From Sphaerospermopsis sp. SIO1G1 (GTDB lineage Bacteria; Cyanobacteriota; Cyanobacteriia; Cyanobacteriales; Nostocaceae), in NCBI GenBank assembly GCA_010672785.1, contig JAAHFX010000008.1, positions 83,603-147,602 on the forward strand: a stretch of DNA of 64,000 nt. The letters run 5' to 3'. A program made the position numbers and the translations under genes. The number at the start of each line of letters is the position of its first letter. Positions within the stretch are counted from its first letter, which is position 1. Shown here one piece after another: positions 28,047 through 37,007 of this stretch. The notes under the pieces are model-generated. The model was not told the DNA's origin and did not search any database. It was given only the letters and a program-made list of their open reading frames with translations.

Positions 28047-28432
28047 AAGTTAAAAATTTATCACTTGCCAAATTGGCAGAAAATATCAGTCATAAATTTC
28101 ATCTTTTAATTGATACTTCTGAACATGGCAAGGACTAAATCAGACTAGAGATTAACTCAAGATAAACCCAAGATACAAAAGACTTTCAACTGTTTTACTC
28201 ATCCGCGATGACATAGACTTACTGCCTCATCTACATATAGTTAGGAGGGTGAGGGGTGAGCGGGGTGTGGGGTGTTGGGTATTGTGTGTTTAGAGAAGAG
28301 ACTTGCTATACTCTCAGCAATGTAAACCGATATCTTGTTCTGGCATTATTTCCACAAATATCGGTGTGAATTGCCTACGGGTGGTTCACAAATTATAGTG
28401 TCAAATTTTAATTTGTATTTAGAGCAGTGCTA

Positions 28433-29533
28433 ATGAAAACGCTTCCTATTAGTAGATATAGATTTTTCCAAAAGCTACAACCTCTGTCCCTCTTAAAAAA
28501 AATCACTAGTAAATCTGTTACCGGTTGTCTACAAGTATTTAGCACTTCAGGGGCTTGGTCAATCTATGTACAAGAGGGTAAGCTGATTTATGCTTGCTAC
28601 TCAGAAAAGATGTTTGAGCCACTCTATCGCAACTTGCAAAGGTTAGGCCAACACAATTCTGCTCTACCTAGAGAAATCAATCAGCAATTACAGAGCATTT
28701 TTGAGCGGGGTGTGGAAAATCAAACCATCCCCAACCCAGATTATTTAGCTATTTGCTGGTTAGTTAATGAAAATTACCTCAGTCCTTCCCAAGCGGCCAT
28801 GTTGATTGAGCAGTTGTCTCTGGAGTTTTTAGATTCATTTCTCAAAATTGAAGAAGGAAGCTATGAGTTCATCCCTGAAAGCTTTCTGGATGATTTACCA
28901 AAATTCTGTCATCTAAACCTACGCTTGCTGGTGGAAAAGTGTGAAGCAGGTGTGAAAATTTCTCCTGAGCAGTTTTGGCAATATAATCAGCCCAAATATA
29001 ATCGTTCCAAATATCATCGCCCCAAGTTTACCCAACAAAATTTTGATGAACTGAAATTTGAGGAGCCAAAAAAACGACCAAAAATAGAAGTACAGTTACC
29101 ACCAATTGGCAATAAACCACCTAGTGCCAGCAAATATCAACGTTTTGCGCCAAAACCCAAAGACAAAAAAAGTTACACAGTTTTCTGTGTAGATGATAGT
29201 TCTTTAGTTTTAAATACAATGAGAGGTTTTTTAGATGAGCAAATATTCTCATTGGTAGGAGCGACAGATTCATATAAAGCTCTCATGGAAATACTGCATA
29301 TCAAGCCAGATATGATTTTCCTGGATGTCACCATGCCAGATTTAGATGGATATGAAGTTTGTTCATTATTACGGAAACAGGTACATTTTAAAAATACACC
29401 TGTCATTCTCATCACTGAAAAAGCCAGCTTTATGGATAGAGCTAAAGCCAAGCTAGTTGGGGCTTCTGGTTGTTTGAATAAACCCTTAAATCAAGGTGAA
29501 TTGCTGAAAACTATTTTTCAGAACATGATTTAA
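28433..29533 (+). CDS. patA: PatA-like response regulator, heterocyst patterning
   Basis: 366 residues from the ATG at 28433 (a GTG lies two codons upstream). The N-terminal PATAN domain begins MKTLPISRYRFFQKLQPLSL and includes CLQVFSTSGAWSIYVQEGKL and IPNPDYLAICWLV, nearly as in Anabaena PatA. A basic, variable linker follows. The C-terminal receiver domain has FCVDDSS, the phospho-acceptor region MIFLDVTMPDLDGYE and a C-terminal Lys (NKPLN). Anabaena patA mutants form heterocysts mainly at filament ends, and PatA counteracts HetN and PatS-type inhibition. Its nearness to the cpc operon agrees with Anabaena 7120. Confidence 0.9.
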   Translation: MKTLPISRYRFFQKLQPLSLLKKITSKSVTGCLQVFSTSGAWSIYVQEGKLIYACYSEKMFEPLYRNLQRLGQHNSALPREINQQLQSIFERGVENQTIPNPDYLAICWLVNENYLSPSQAAMLIEQLSLEFLDSFLKIEEGSYEFIPESFLDDLPKFCHLNLRLLVEKCEAGVKISPEQFWQYNQPKYNRSKYHRPKFTQQNFDELKFEEPKKRPKIEVQLPPIGNKPPSASKYQRFAPKPKDKKSYTVFCVDDSSLVLNTMRGFLDEQIFSLVGATDSYKALMEILHIKPDMIFLDVTMPDLDGYEVCSLLRKQVHFKNTPVILITEKASFMDRAKAKLVGASGCLNKPLNQGELLKTIFQNMI

Positions 29534-29552
29534 ACTTCTTCAGTTGAGACTA

Positions 29553-30296
29553 TCAAAAACGACTACAAGAAAGAATACTGTGCATCTTGACTACTGCTCC
29601 AATGACTGCGATCGCTGGCGCACTAAATTTCATCTCTTCAACTTGTTGCACAATTGTTCCTAACTTACCAATTAATTCTTCTTGTTCTGGTCGAGTTCCC
29701 CAACGTACTAAACCTATAGGAGTCTCTGGACTCAATCCTGCTAACACTAGTTGTTCCACGATATACGTTAAATTGTGGATACCCATATAAATCACTATAG
29801 TTTCTGAACCTTGGGCGATCGCTTGCCAGTTGACTGCTGGACGATATTTACCCACCGCTTCGTGACCCGTTACAAATGTCACTGATGAACTATACAGACG
29901 GTGAGTGAGAGGAATTCCAGCATAAGCTGCCGCTGCAATGCCGGCTGTGATCCCAGGCACAACTTCTACAAGAATTCCCACTGCTAATAATTCGGCCATT
30001 TCTTCACCACCACGGCCGAAAATAAAAGGATCGCCACCTTTCAAGCGTACTACTATGGCGTGATCTTGAGCTTTTGCAATTAATAATTTGGTAGTTTCTT
30101 CCTGTAATAGAGAATGTCTCCCCATCCGCTTACCAGCATTAATTGTTTCAGCTTGGGGGTTGATCATTGCCAAAATTTCTGGACTAACTAAAGCATCATA
30201 AATTACTACATCTGCACATTCTAATAATGCCTTACCTTTAATAGTCATCAGTCCTGGATCGCCAGGGCCAGCACCGATTAAATAAACCTTACCCAA
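29553..30296 (-). CDS. cobA: uroporphyrinogen-III C-methyltransferase
   Basis: 247 residues of the SAM-dependent tetrapyrrole methylase family: GKVYLIGAGPGDPGLMTIKG at the N-terminus, VVRLKGGDPFIFGRGGEE and PGITAGIAAAAYAGIPLTHR. It makes precorrin-2 from uroporphyrinogen III, the entry to sirohaem (and cobalamin). The first codon matching the family N-terminus is TTG (30296). It overlaps the end of the upstream chelatase gene by 8 bp, so the two form an operon. Confidence 0.92.
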   Translation of the reverse strand: MGKVYLIGAGPGDPGLMTIKGKALLECADVVIYDALVSPEILAMINPQAETINAGKRMGRHSLLQEETTKLLIAKAQDHAIVVRLKGGDPFIFGRGGEEMAELLAVGILVEVVPGITAGIAAAAYAGIPLTHRLYSSSVTFVTGHEAVGKYRPAVNWQAIAQGSETIVIYMGIHNLTYIVEQLVLAGLSPETPIGLVRWGTRPEQEELIGKLGTIVQQVEEMKFSAPAIAVIGAVVKMHSILSCSRF

Positions 30297-31017
30297 AAAC
30301 TTGTTCCTCTTGTGTTGCTAAATCCCAAATTATATCAACTATTTTTGGATTCATTCCTAAAGGTGCTGCTAATTGTAAGTTTACTTGTGGGAATTTTAAT
30401 TTTAGCTGTTCTATGGAGTTGGCGATCGCATCGGTGATACCCCCGGGAAATAAAAAATAAGGCAAAATACCAATCTTTTCATAACCTGCATTTACTAATT
30501 CTTGTACTTTTTGTTCTAAACTAGGGGAAACTGACCAATAAGCAGCCACACCCCCTAATTTTTGAGCTATGGTTTCCACCGGTTGTGCAGAACCAGGACG
30601 ACGACTACCATGAGCTAAGACAATGATTGTTTCTGCATGGATGGGAGTTAATATTTGAGTCAGCAGTTTTTCTAAATTATGATGACTACCTAAATATGGT
30701 TGCAGTTCAATGATTATATCCTGATGCAGTTCTGTTTGTGCTAGTTTCACCTCTGCGGGAAGATCCGACATGACGTGAACTCCTGGTAACAGAAATAGAG
30801 GGATAATTTTTAAAGTTTTACACTCTAAAGTTAAAGCTGTTTTTGCAAAGTTTTGAATTTGTTGATGTAAAGGTTGAGTATTCAATTCTAAAGTAGCTGT
30901 ACCCAATAAATCATGACTGGGTATTTTTTGTTTGATTAAAGTTGCTAGTTGTTGGATAGCAATTTCTGGACGGGGATCACGACTACCGTGAGATACTAAA
31001 AGATAGGCAGATGGCAT
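30289..31017 (-). CDS. sirohydrochlorin chelatase (CbiX/SirB type)
   Basis: 242 residues with two CbiX-type halves. The first begins AYLLVSHGSRDPRPEIAIQQ, and the second contains IIVLAHGSRRPGSAQP and GILPYFLFPGGITDAI. The His in each HGSR block is a metal ligand in the family. Next to cobA it most likely inserts Fe into sirohydrochlorin for sirohaem, the cofactor of nitrite and sulfite reductases; cobalt chelation is the alternative. Confidence 0.88.
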   Translation of the reverse strand: MPSAYLLVSHGSRDPRPEIAIQQLATLIKQKIPSHDLLGTATLELNTQPLHQQIQNFAKTALTLECKTLKIIPLFLLPGVHVMSDLPAEVKLAQTELHQDIIIELQPYLGSHHNLEKLLTQILTPIHAETIIVLAHGSRRPGSAQPVETIAQKLGGVAAYWSVSPSLEQKVQELVNAGYEKIGILPYFLFPGGITDAIANSIEQLKLKFPQVNLQLAAPLGMNPKIVDIIWDLATQEEQVFG

Positions 31018-31201
31018 AATTTAGGAGTGAGAAATTTAACTTTTTATGGATATTATCTCGTAATCTCGTTCCCAGTCTCAGACTGGGAATACTATTGTAG
31101 AGTCTCAGACTCTTATAAAATTTCTTTTGCATGACTACTTAATTCTGACTATTTTTTCATAAGATATAATCAATCACTGGAAAAAAGGTCAGGATATTGA
31201 T

Positions 31202-31390
31202 ATGAAAGAATTTATGAATGCTTTAGAAGAGTTAGTTGATAAACTGACACTAGGGGCAATTTTAGAACTATTAGAGCGAATCTGCCATAAAAAAGCCGAA
31301 AACTTGAGAACCCATTGGAATGATGATGAAACTGCCAAGTTATGGGAAAAAGCTGCTAAACAGATCGAAAATATCAACGTTGATATTTAG
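31202..31390 (+). CDS. small conserved-looking protein
   Basis: 62 residues, MKEFMNALEELVDKLTLGAI and LLERICHKKAENLRTHWNDD, predicted mainly helical and charged. An AGG-type ribosome-binding site (GGTCAGGATATTGAT) precedes the ATG. Codon use looks natural, but I recognise no family. It is followed at once by a MITE-like element. Confidence 0.5.
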   Translation: MKEFMNALEELVDKLTLGAILELLERICHKKAENLRTHWNDDETAKLWEKAAKQIENINVDI

Positions 31391-31394
31391 GATG

Positions 31395-31497
31395 TAAGCT
31401 GTTGTGCATTTAATTTGTATAAGTTTGGCGGGCAAGATACCCACCCCACAAGATTTAACTATTTTAGGATTATCTAATATAGGTGTGTAACAGCTTA
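31395..31497. mobile_element. MITE-like element related to family A
   Basis: 103 bp with terminal inverted repeats TAAGCTGTT/AACAGCTTA. The centre, GTTTGGCGGGCAAGATAC then CCACCCCACAAGA, matches family A, but the flanks differ, so it is a divergent or rearranged member. Confidence 0.6.
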
Positions 31498-31527
31498 AAA
31501 GTTTAAACAGTCTTTTTTATATGAATT

Positions 31528-33069
31528 CTATTGACTTCTAAAAAGAGCCATACTTAAAGCATCTAAATGTTGCCAAGGTTTTGTACCTCCCACCCAAAGA
31601 TGAGAAGGTAAATTTCCTTTAGGTATTAACCGATTTATCATCCAATTAAAGAGTATATTTTGTATATTGTGTCCAGAAGAACTCGATTTAGAAACTTCCC
31701 AACCTACAGTATCACAAAATTTTCCATAATCTCGACCACAATTTTCATAAATTTCTATTTGCACACTAAAACCAAAAACACTTTCACTATATTTTGTCCA
31801 TAAATAATCAATTATTTGTAAGTCTTCACTAGGAAATTTTTCTAAGTCACTATTAAAAAAATATTTACTTCCTGTAGATACAGCTTGGCGCATTACTACC
31901 CAAGTTTCTGCATCAGCTTTTTGCCATTGTTTTAATTTCAGCAAGTTTTCTAATTTACTGTAATTTACTCCCGTAGTTGCAGATAAACTATTCTGAATAG
32001 TAATCTGTTTTTTAACGGAATTTACTCCTGTTTGAATAGCCGCTAAAACTTCTGTAGCAGATTGGTAGCGTTGAGAAATTGAATTTTGCAGCATTTTTTT
32101 CAGAATTTGAGCCAATTCCTCAGAAACGGGATTATCCGGTAATAAATAATCTTGCCAAATCCATCTATCCTGTGTAACATCAAACAAATCAAAAGGAGAA
32201 ATTCCAGTTAACAAATGAATACAAGTTACTCCTAAACTATAAATATCACTAGCAGGGAAAGCCTTACCACGCATTTGTTCTGGTGCAATATATTCTGCGC
32301 TACCTACTGTTGTTCCTGTCTGAGCTAATGCTGTAGAGGTAATTTGTTTAGCAACACCAAAATCAATTAATACTAAATCACTTGCTTGAGATGTAGACAA
32401 TTTTTCAGATTTAATTTGACTAACTGATGAAGTCGTTCTAGTTGGTTTTTGATAATGATAATATTCTAATCCTCCCAGAGTCATTGTAGAACTTTGATGT
32501 CTTAGTTCTACATTATTAATTGGTGGTGGATATTCAGATTCATTACTAGGTTTTTGGGCATATCTTCGCATAATATTGGCTGGCTTGATATCCCGATGAA
32601 TTACTTTTTGAGAATGGATAAATTGCAGCACAGGTAAGAGATTATTTAATAAATGCCAAATATCTACTTCTCTAAATACACCTTGGGATTTTAATTCTTG
32701 TGCTAAGTTTTGACCTACAATTAATTCCTGGACTAAATATAGTTGATTCTCTTGTTGAAAATATGCAAATAATTGGGGAATTTGGGGGTGTTTTAACTCA
32801 TTTAGTCTCACAGCTTCCTGATTAAATAATTCAGCAGCTTTTACTAAAGTAGCGGTATTAGCACCTGAAAAATAAAGTTGTTTAATTACACACTTTGGTT
32901 GCAAGGGTATATGTTCATCTAATGCTAAAAAAGTTCTCCCAAAACCACCACTACCAATAGGATAAAGTGGGCGATAGCGTTCTTTTAGTAATAGTGGTTT
33001 ACCACATTTTGTACAGAATTTAGCTGTATCTAAATTATGAGGGTATAAGCAAAATGTACAACAAGTCAT
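31528..33069 (-). CDS. serine/threonine protein kinase with C-terminal GUN4 domain
   Basis: 513 residues. A zinc-ribbon-like N-terminus (CTFCLYPHN...FCTKCGK) leads into a Hanks-type kinase: IGSGGFGRTFLA loop, the ATP Lys in CVIKQLYF, HRDIKPANI and VLIDFGVAKQ, then GSAEYIAPEQMRGKAFPASD. After a linker the last ~140 residues are a GUN4 domain (YSKLENLLKLKQWQKADAET, IIDYLWTKYSESVFGFSVQI), known to bind porphyrins and stimulate Mg-chelatase. The kinase may therefore respond to tetrapyrroles. Adjacency to sirohaem genes is suggestive, but they have separate promoters. Confidence 0.9.
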   Translation of the reverse strand: MTCCTFCLYPHNLDTAKFCTKCGKPLLLKERYRPLYPIGSGGFGRTFLALDEHIPLQPKCVIKQLYFSGANTATLVKAAELFNQEAVRLNELKHPQIPQLFAYFQQENQLYLVQELIVGQNLAQELKSQGVFREVDIWHLLNNLLPVLQFIHSQKVIHRDIKPANIMRRYAQKPSNESEYPPPINNVELRHQSSTMTLGGLEYYHYQKPTRTTSSVSQIKSEKLSTSQASDLVLIDFGVAKQITSTALAQTGTTVGSAEYIAPEQMRGKAFPASDIYSLGVTCIHLLTGISPFDLFDVTQDRWIWQDYLLPDNPVSEELAQILKKMLQNSISQRYQSATEVLAAIQTGVNSVKKQITIQNSLSATTGVNYSKLENLLKLKQWQKADAETWVVMRQAVSTGSKYFFNSDLEKFPSEDLQIIDYLWTKYSESVFGFSVQIEIYENCGRDYGKFCDTVGWEVSKSSSSGHNIQNILFNWMINRLIPKGNLPSHLWVGGTKPWQHLDALSMALFRSQ

Positions 33070-33138
33070 TAGATATCAAAGTTTTAGCTTTTATATATTA
33101 CATATTGATCACATACTTACCCCAGTGCTAAAGTCACA

Positions 33139-33157
33139 ATTATACTCGTAGTATAAT
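33139..33157. promoter_or_regulatory. perfect palindrome upstream of the kinase gene
   Basis: ATTATACT-CGT-AGTATAAT is a perfect 8+3+8 dyad 70 bp upstream of the kinase-GUN4 start. It could be an operator; no other evidence supports this. Confidence 0.4.
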
Positions 33158-33221
33158 CTTATCACGTATTGATATACTTCATTGCAGTGTTATTAAACAG
33201 AGTGAGAGACATTGATTGCAT

Positions 33222-33602
33222 CTATTGTTTTTCTGCTTTGTAAGTATAAAAACTATCAAATGCACCTACAGTTTCAAACTGATAACCTGGTATCAAGTTA
33301 TCAATTTTTAAATTCGTAGTATAAACACTGAAAATAAGATAATCTTGTCTTTTTGTAGTTGCAGTAACGATTTCCTTGATTTGTGGGTTTACTGAATCAA
33401 CTAACTGATTACAGTTAAACTGTATCAGATTTTGTAAAAAATTAGGTGTTTTTTGGCAAAAGTCAGTTTTTAAGTATGTTGTTAATTTGTCTACTGCATA
33501 TTCTTCGTATTCTTTCTGCTGGGGGTTGGTATTTGCCATAGTCAATCCTAAAACAGCAAACCCTGCTACTCCAGCGGAGGCGATTATAGTCCAAGTTTTC
33601 AT
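33222..33602 (-). CDS. DUF4359-type exported protein
   Basis: 126 residues. A signal-peptide-like start (MKTWTIIASAGVAGFAVLGL) is followed by NPQQKEYEEYAVDKLTTYLK, a conserved pair of Cys (DFCQKTP, FNCNQL) and DYLIFSVYTTNL. This pattern is DUF4359, found in cyanobacteria with unknown function. It is probably periplasmic or thylakoid-lumenal. Confidence 0.75.
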   Translation of the reverse strand: MKTWTIIASAGVAGFAVLGLTMANTNPQQKEYEEYAVDKLTTYLKTDFCQKTPNFLQNLIQFNCNQLVDSVNPQIKEIVTATTKRQDYLIFSVYTTNLKIDNLIPGYQFETVGAFDSFYTYKAEKQ

Positions 33603-33736
33603 ATGTTTTTAAATTCTATTCAAATTTCTACATTTTCCAGGCTACACAAGACTACAAAAAAAATATGTCAAATTCTGGTAAAAAAATCTTGATTATTTTT
33701 ATGAGTTCATGTTATCATCAGCGAATAAGATAGCGT

Positions 33737-33810
33737 GGCGAGCGTAGCCAAGAGGTTAAGGCAGTGGATTGTGGTTCCACCACTCGTGGGTTCGATTCCC
33801 ATCGTTCGCC
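33737..33810 (+). tRNA. trnH: tRNA-His (anticodon GTG)
   Basis: A full cloverleaf is present: acceptor GCGAGCG/CGTTCGC with the His-specific extra G(-1) at 33737 facing C73, D arm GCC/GGC, anticodon loop centred on TTGTGGT (GTG), and T arm GTGGG-TTCGATT-CCCAT. CCA is not encoded. The anticodon and G(-1) both specify histidine. Confidence 0.97.
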
Positions 33811-33819
33811 CTTAATTAG

Positions 33820-33856
33820 ACCGGGACAGTTAATTCTCGAGAGTAGTCCCGGTTTT
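33820..33856 (+). terminator. intrinsic terminator of tRNA-His
   Basis: ACCGGGAC (33820) pairs with GTCCCGGT (33846), an 8-bp stem followed by a short T run. It starts ten bases past the tRNA. Confidence 0.8.
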
Positions 33857-34281
33857 AACTATATAACATTTATCTACACTGGAATTCATACCAAACACAT
33901 AAGTAGTATTTCACATATAAGGTTAGTGTAGGGATTACACCACTTAAAATTACTAATTTGATGGGAAAATTTGTGCTATTAAATAATTGTAATCAATAAA
34001 AATATCCACAGAATGGATTAGCTTCTGCTCATGAATAGTAAAATTTTTCCAAAATTATGAACAGTTGTTTTGATTTAGTAATCAACTGTAAAGTAATCCT
34101 ATATAGACCAAAGCTAATGACTTTTTGAACTGATCGGAAAAACCCAGAAGGATAATGTAAACTAAATCCAAACAATGATATTGAGCAGAAATTTCCTTAA
34201 ATCTGCTTATTTATCTGCGAATAGACTGAAATTTCAACCAGCAAAGAAAATTATAAAAAATTTATACCCTGACTATCATCT
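33857..34281. other. intergenic region
   Basis: About 425 bp of AT-rich DNA upstream of the HD hydrolase gene. It must hold that gene's promoter. I see no further gene. Confidence 0.6.
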
Positions 34282-35157
34282 ATGTTCAATACAACAGAAA
34301 TAATAATTGACGCTTTTGTCAATCAACTGCGAACAGGTTATCAGCGTACTTATGGCGGTTTGAAAACGGATTATCAGGATATTATAGCCTGGGCTGGCAA
34401 TATGGCTTTAGAAAATATCGCCAACAGCGACGCTTTGTATCATAATGTAGAACATTCTGTACTTGTCACCTTGGTTGGGCAAGAAATTTTGCGTGGTAGA
34501 CATATCCGAGAAGGAGGGGTTTCCAGTGAAGACTGGTTGCACGTAATTATCTCTTTATTGTGTCATGATATCGGCTATGTGAAGGGAGTTTGCCGTGATG
34601 ATAAAGAATCCGAGAATCTATATTCTACAGGACAAGATAGTGGTATGGTTTCTTTACCTCATGGAGCTTCAGATGCAAGTTTGACTCCCTATCACGTAGA
34701 TAGAGCGAAACTATTTATTGATGAAAGATTTGGTGGACATCCATTAATTAATGCTGAGGCAATTAAAAATAATATTGAACTAACACGGTTTCCCGTACCT
34801 CATGCTGATGATCACCAAGATACAACCCATTTTGCTGGTTTAGTACGTGCAGCAGATTTAATTGGGCAATTAAGCGATCCCCGTTATTTAAAAAAAATCA
34901 CCAGTCTATTTTATGAATTTGAAGAAACTGGAGTAAATAAAAGTTTAGGTTATGAAAATCCTGGAGATTTGCGGAAAAACTATGCCAAATTCTACTGGAA
35001 CGGAGTTTATCCTTATATCAAGGAAGGATTACGTTATCTAGCTTTAACACAGCAAGGAAAACAAGTGTTAGCAAATCTCTATTCTAATGTTTTTGTGGTT
35101 GAACATGAAAAAGAAAATGAAGACCTGCATTATTTAGCTGAACAACTAAGCAGTTAA
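34282..35157 (+). CDS. HD-domain metal-dependent phosphohydrolase (Npun_R2479 type)
   Basis: 291 residues with the HD signature: NSDALYHNVEHSVLVTLVGQ (first His), LLCHDIGYVKGVCRDD (HD pair) and LVRAADLIGQLSDPRYL (final Asp). The long middle section with PHGASDASLTPYHVDRAKLF matches the cyanobacterial family named after Npun_R2479. The metal ligands appear intact, so it is likely an active nucleotidase or phosphodiesterase; the substrate is unknown. Confidence 0.85.
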   Translation: MFNTTEIIIDAFVNQLRTGYQRTYGGLKTDYQDIIAWAGNMALENIANSDALYHNVEHSVLVTLVGQEILRGRHIREGGVSSEDWLHVIISLLCHDIGYVKGVCRDDKESENLYSTGQDSGMVSLPHGASDASLTPYHVDRAKLFIDERFGGHPLINAEAIKNNIELTRFPVPHADDHQDTTHFAGLVRAADLIGQLSDPRYLKKITSLFYEFEETGVNKSLGYENPGDLRKNYAKFYWNGVYPYIKEGLRYLALTQQGKQVLANLYSNVFVVEHEKENEDLHYLAEQLSS

Positions 35158-35175
35158 TTACTAAGTATAAAAAGG

Positions 35176-35224
35176 ATTTTGAATTTTCAATTAATATCCC
35201 CTGATTGGAAATTCAAAATTTTTA
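35176..35224 (+). terminator. intrinsic terminator after the HD hydrolase gene
   Basis: ATTTTGAATTTTCAAT (35176) and ATTGGAAATTCAAAAT (35204) form a 16-bp stem with one G-T pair, followed by TTTTT. It lies 19 bp after the stop codon. Confidence 0.8.
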
Positions 35225-35388
35225 TTTAGGGTTTTACCAACAATCAATGATCCAAAACTAGAGATTGCTTAATTCTGCTTTTCTACACTCGCAAGGACAA
35301 TTAATTGAGCATTTTTTTTACTTGGAATACTCTGATGGTGAAGAATCAGTTTAAAATGTACAATATTAAAATATAACATCTAAAATCT

Positions 35389-36504
35389 ATGAATTGGTGG
35401 CAAAGACTGAAAAGAAACTCCTTAGCAAAATTTGGGGCAAGTGTATTATTAATTTTTTATGTAGCAGTAATTGGTGCTGACTTGATAGCACCTTATAATC
35501 CTTATGATTCACAACCCAATGGTTCTTTGCTACCACCAACTCCTATTCATTGGGTTTCCCAAGAGGGAAAATTTATTGGCCCTCATATATATCCTACCAT
35601 TCAAGGAGATACAAACATAGAAACTGGAGATAGAAAAATAATTGTTGACTATAATCAACCTACTCCTTTAGGTTTATTTGTTTCTGGTTCTGAGTATAAG
35701 TTATTGAGAGTAAGTTTACCCTTACCCCCCAAATGGGAAGAAGTTACAATTATCCCTGGAATTTCACTCAATTTACATCTATTTGGAGCGAAGGGAGAGG
35801 CAAAGTTTAATATTTTAGGCACTGATGAACAAGGAAGAGATCAGTTTAGTCGTCTACTGTATGGGGGGAGAATCAGTTTATTTATTGGCATTTTTGGGAT
35901 TATTATTACTTATCCTTTAGCTTTATTCATAGGTGGTATTTCTGGTTATTTTGGTGGTGTAATTGATAGTGTAATTATGCGTCTGTCGGAAGTTTTAATG
36001 ACATTTCCAGGAATTTATTTACTAGCAGCATTATCAGGAGTTTTAAGCCCTCAACTCACCAGTAGCCAAAGGTTTTTATCTATAGTTTTAATTACATCAC
36101 TAATTGGTTGGGCTGGTTTAGCCAGAGTAATTCGCGGGCAAGTTTTATCAATTAAAGAAAGGGAATTTGTCCAAGCATCATTAGCAATTGGAGCTAATCC
36201 TGTTTATATAATTGTCCGCCATATTTTGCCCCAAACTGCTACATATGTAGTGATTTCTGCAACTTTAACAATTCCTAGTTTTATTGGTTCAGAAGCAGTG
36301 TTAAGTCTGATTGGTTTGGGTATTCAACAACCAGATCCTTCTTGGGGAAATATGCTTTCTCTTGCTAGTAATGCTTCGATTTTAGTATTGCAACCTTGGC
36401 TAATTTGGCCACCAGCAATTCTCATTATTTTGACAGTTTTATCGTTTAATCTCTTGGGTGATGGGCTAAGAGATGCTTTAGATCCTCGCAGTTTGCAGCG
36501 GTAA
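35389..36504 (+). CDS. ABC transporter permease, dipeptide/oligopeptide/nickel type (DppC/OppC)
   Basis: 371 residues. The N-terminal LAKFGASVLLIFYVAVIGAD helix precedes a ~100-residue periplasmic loop, then LGTDEQGRDQFSRLLYGGRI, which is highly typical of OppC/DppC permeases. Five further membrane helices follow. The EAA loop that contacts the ATPase reads REFVQASLAIGANPVYIIVR. DPSWGNML near the end is also characteristic. No binding protein, second permease or ATPase is adjacent, which is usual for scattered cyanobacterial transporter genes. Confidence 0.9.
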   Translation: MNWWQRLKRNSLAKFGASVLLIFYVAVIGADLIAPYNPYDSQPNGSLLPPTPIHWVSQEGKFIGPHIYPTIQGDTNIETGDRKIIVDYNQPTPLGLFVSGSEYKLLRVSLPLPPKWEEVTIIPGISLNLHLFGAKGEAKFNILGTDEQGRDQFSRLLYGGRISLFIGIFGIIITYPLALFIGGISGYFGGVIDSVIMRLSEVLMTFPGIYLLAALSGVLSPQLTSSQRFLSIVLITSLIGWAGLARVIRGQVLSIKEREFVQASLAIGANPVYIIVRHILPQTATYVVISATLTIPSFIGSEAVLSLIGLGIQQPDPSWGNMLSLASNASILVLQPWLIWPPAILIILTVLSFNLLGDGLRDALDPRSLQR

Positions 36505-36562
36505 TGATTTTGTTGGTAGCAGTTTTCAATGTTGGTAAAAAAGGGTTTCCATAATTTATTGA

Positions 36563-37007
36563 TCAACTAACAGCAAAGTTTGTAAATGGTCTAATTCGAG
36601 GGTGACGAAAACCTAGTATAATGTCTTCTTGAGGAATACCTGCTGCAATTAAATCATTAGCAATACCTTCTTCTGTATCATCATATTGAATCCAAATTTT
36701 TCCATCTATCATATCTATATGAATTGGTGTTGCGTGAAGATATTTATCATTATTCCATCCAATACAGCACTTTCCGGTGTAATGAGGTACGTTTTTGGCG
36801 GGCTGTCCGGCCCACCCCACAAGAGTTTCATGATTATGATTTGTACCTCGTAGCAACGAAATCTGCTGTATCTAATACTAAATAATGTCCTCTTTCATCA
36901 TCAAATAAAATTTGAGAAGTATAACCATCTGGTATGGAAGCACGGTATTCGGCATTTTCTGTTAATATTTTTTTGATAATGTCTTGATATTTTAGTTTTG
37001 TATCCAT
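36563..37007 (-). pseudogene. xisI: xisI gene split by a MITE
   Basis: The start (ATG at 37007) and first third match xisI at 38910-39248. A 104-bp family A MITE then interrupts the frame, and the remaining two thirds (GWNNDKYLHATPIHIDMIDG through IRPFTNFAVS) continue beyond it. A TTG within the element opens a chimeric frame of 97 codons (36563-36853/36856) joined in frame to the xisI remainder. XisI, with XisH, was named as a factor needed for fdxN-element excision in Anabaena. This copy cannot make the normal protein. Confidence 0.88.
36765..36868 (+). mobile_element. TA-flanked MITE family A, copy 3, inserted in xisI
   Basis: 104 bp from CAGCACTTTCCGGTG to AATCTGCTG. TA at 36763-36764 and 36869-36870 is the duplicated target. 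The intact paralogue at 39105-39125 shows the undisrupted site (CATCCCATATCTAA), which proves insertion. Confidence 0.92.

Larger units (their letters stand above)
26913..28432. other. 1.5-kb largely non-coding region
   Basis: This stretch has a GCAGGGTGCAGGG-type repeat at 26951-26980, a family A MITE in reverse orientation (27303-27406), a doubtful ORF (27747-28046) and, at its right end, G-rich tandem repeats (28243-28275) before patA. In Anabaena 7120, as I recall, the pec operon lies between patA and cpc; no pec sequence is recognisable here. Confidence 0.6.
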
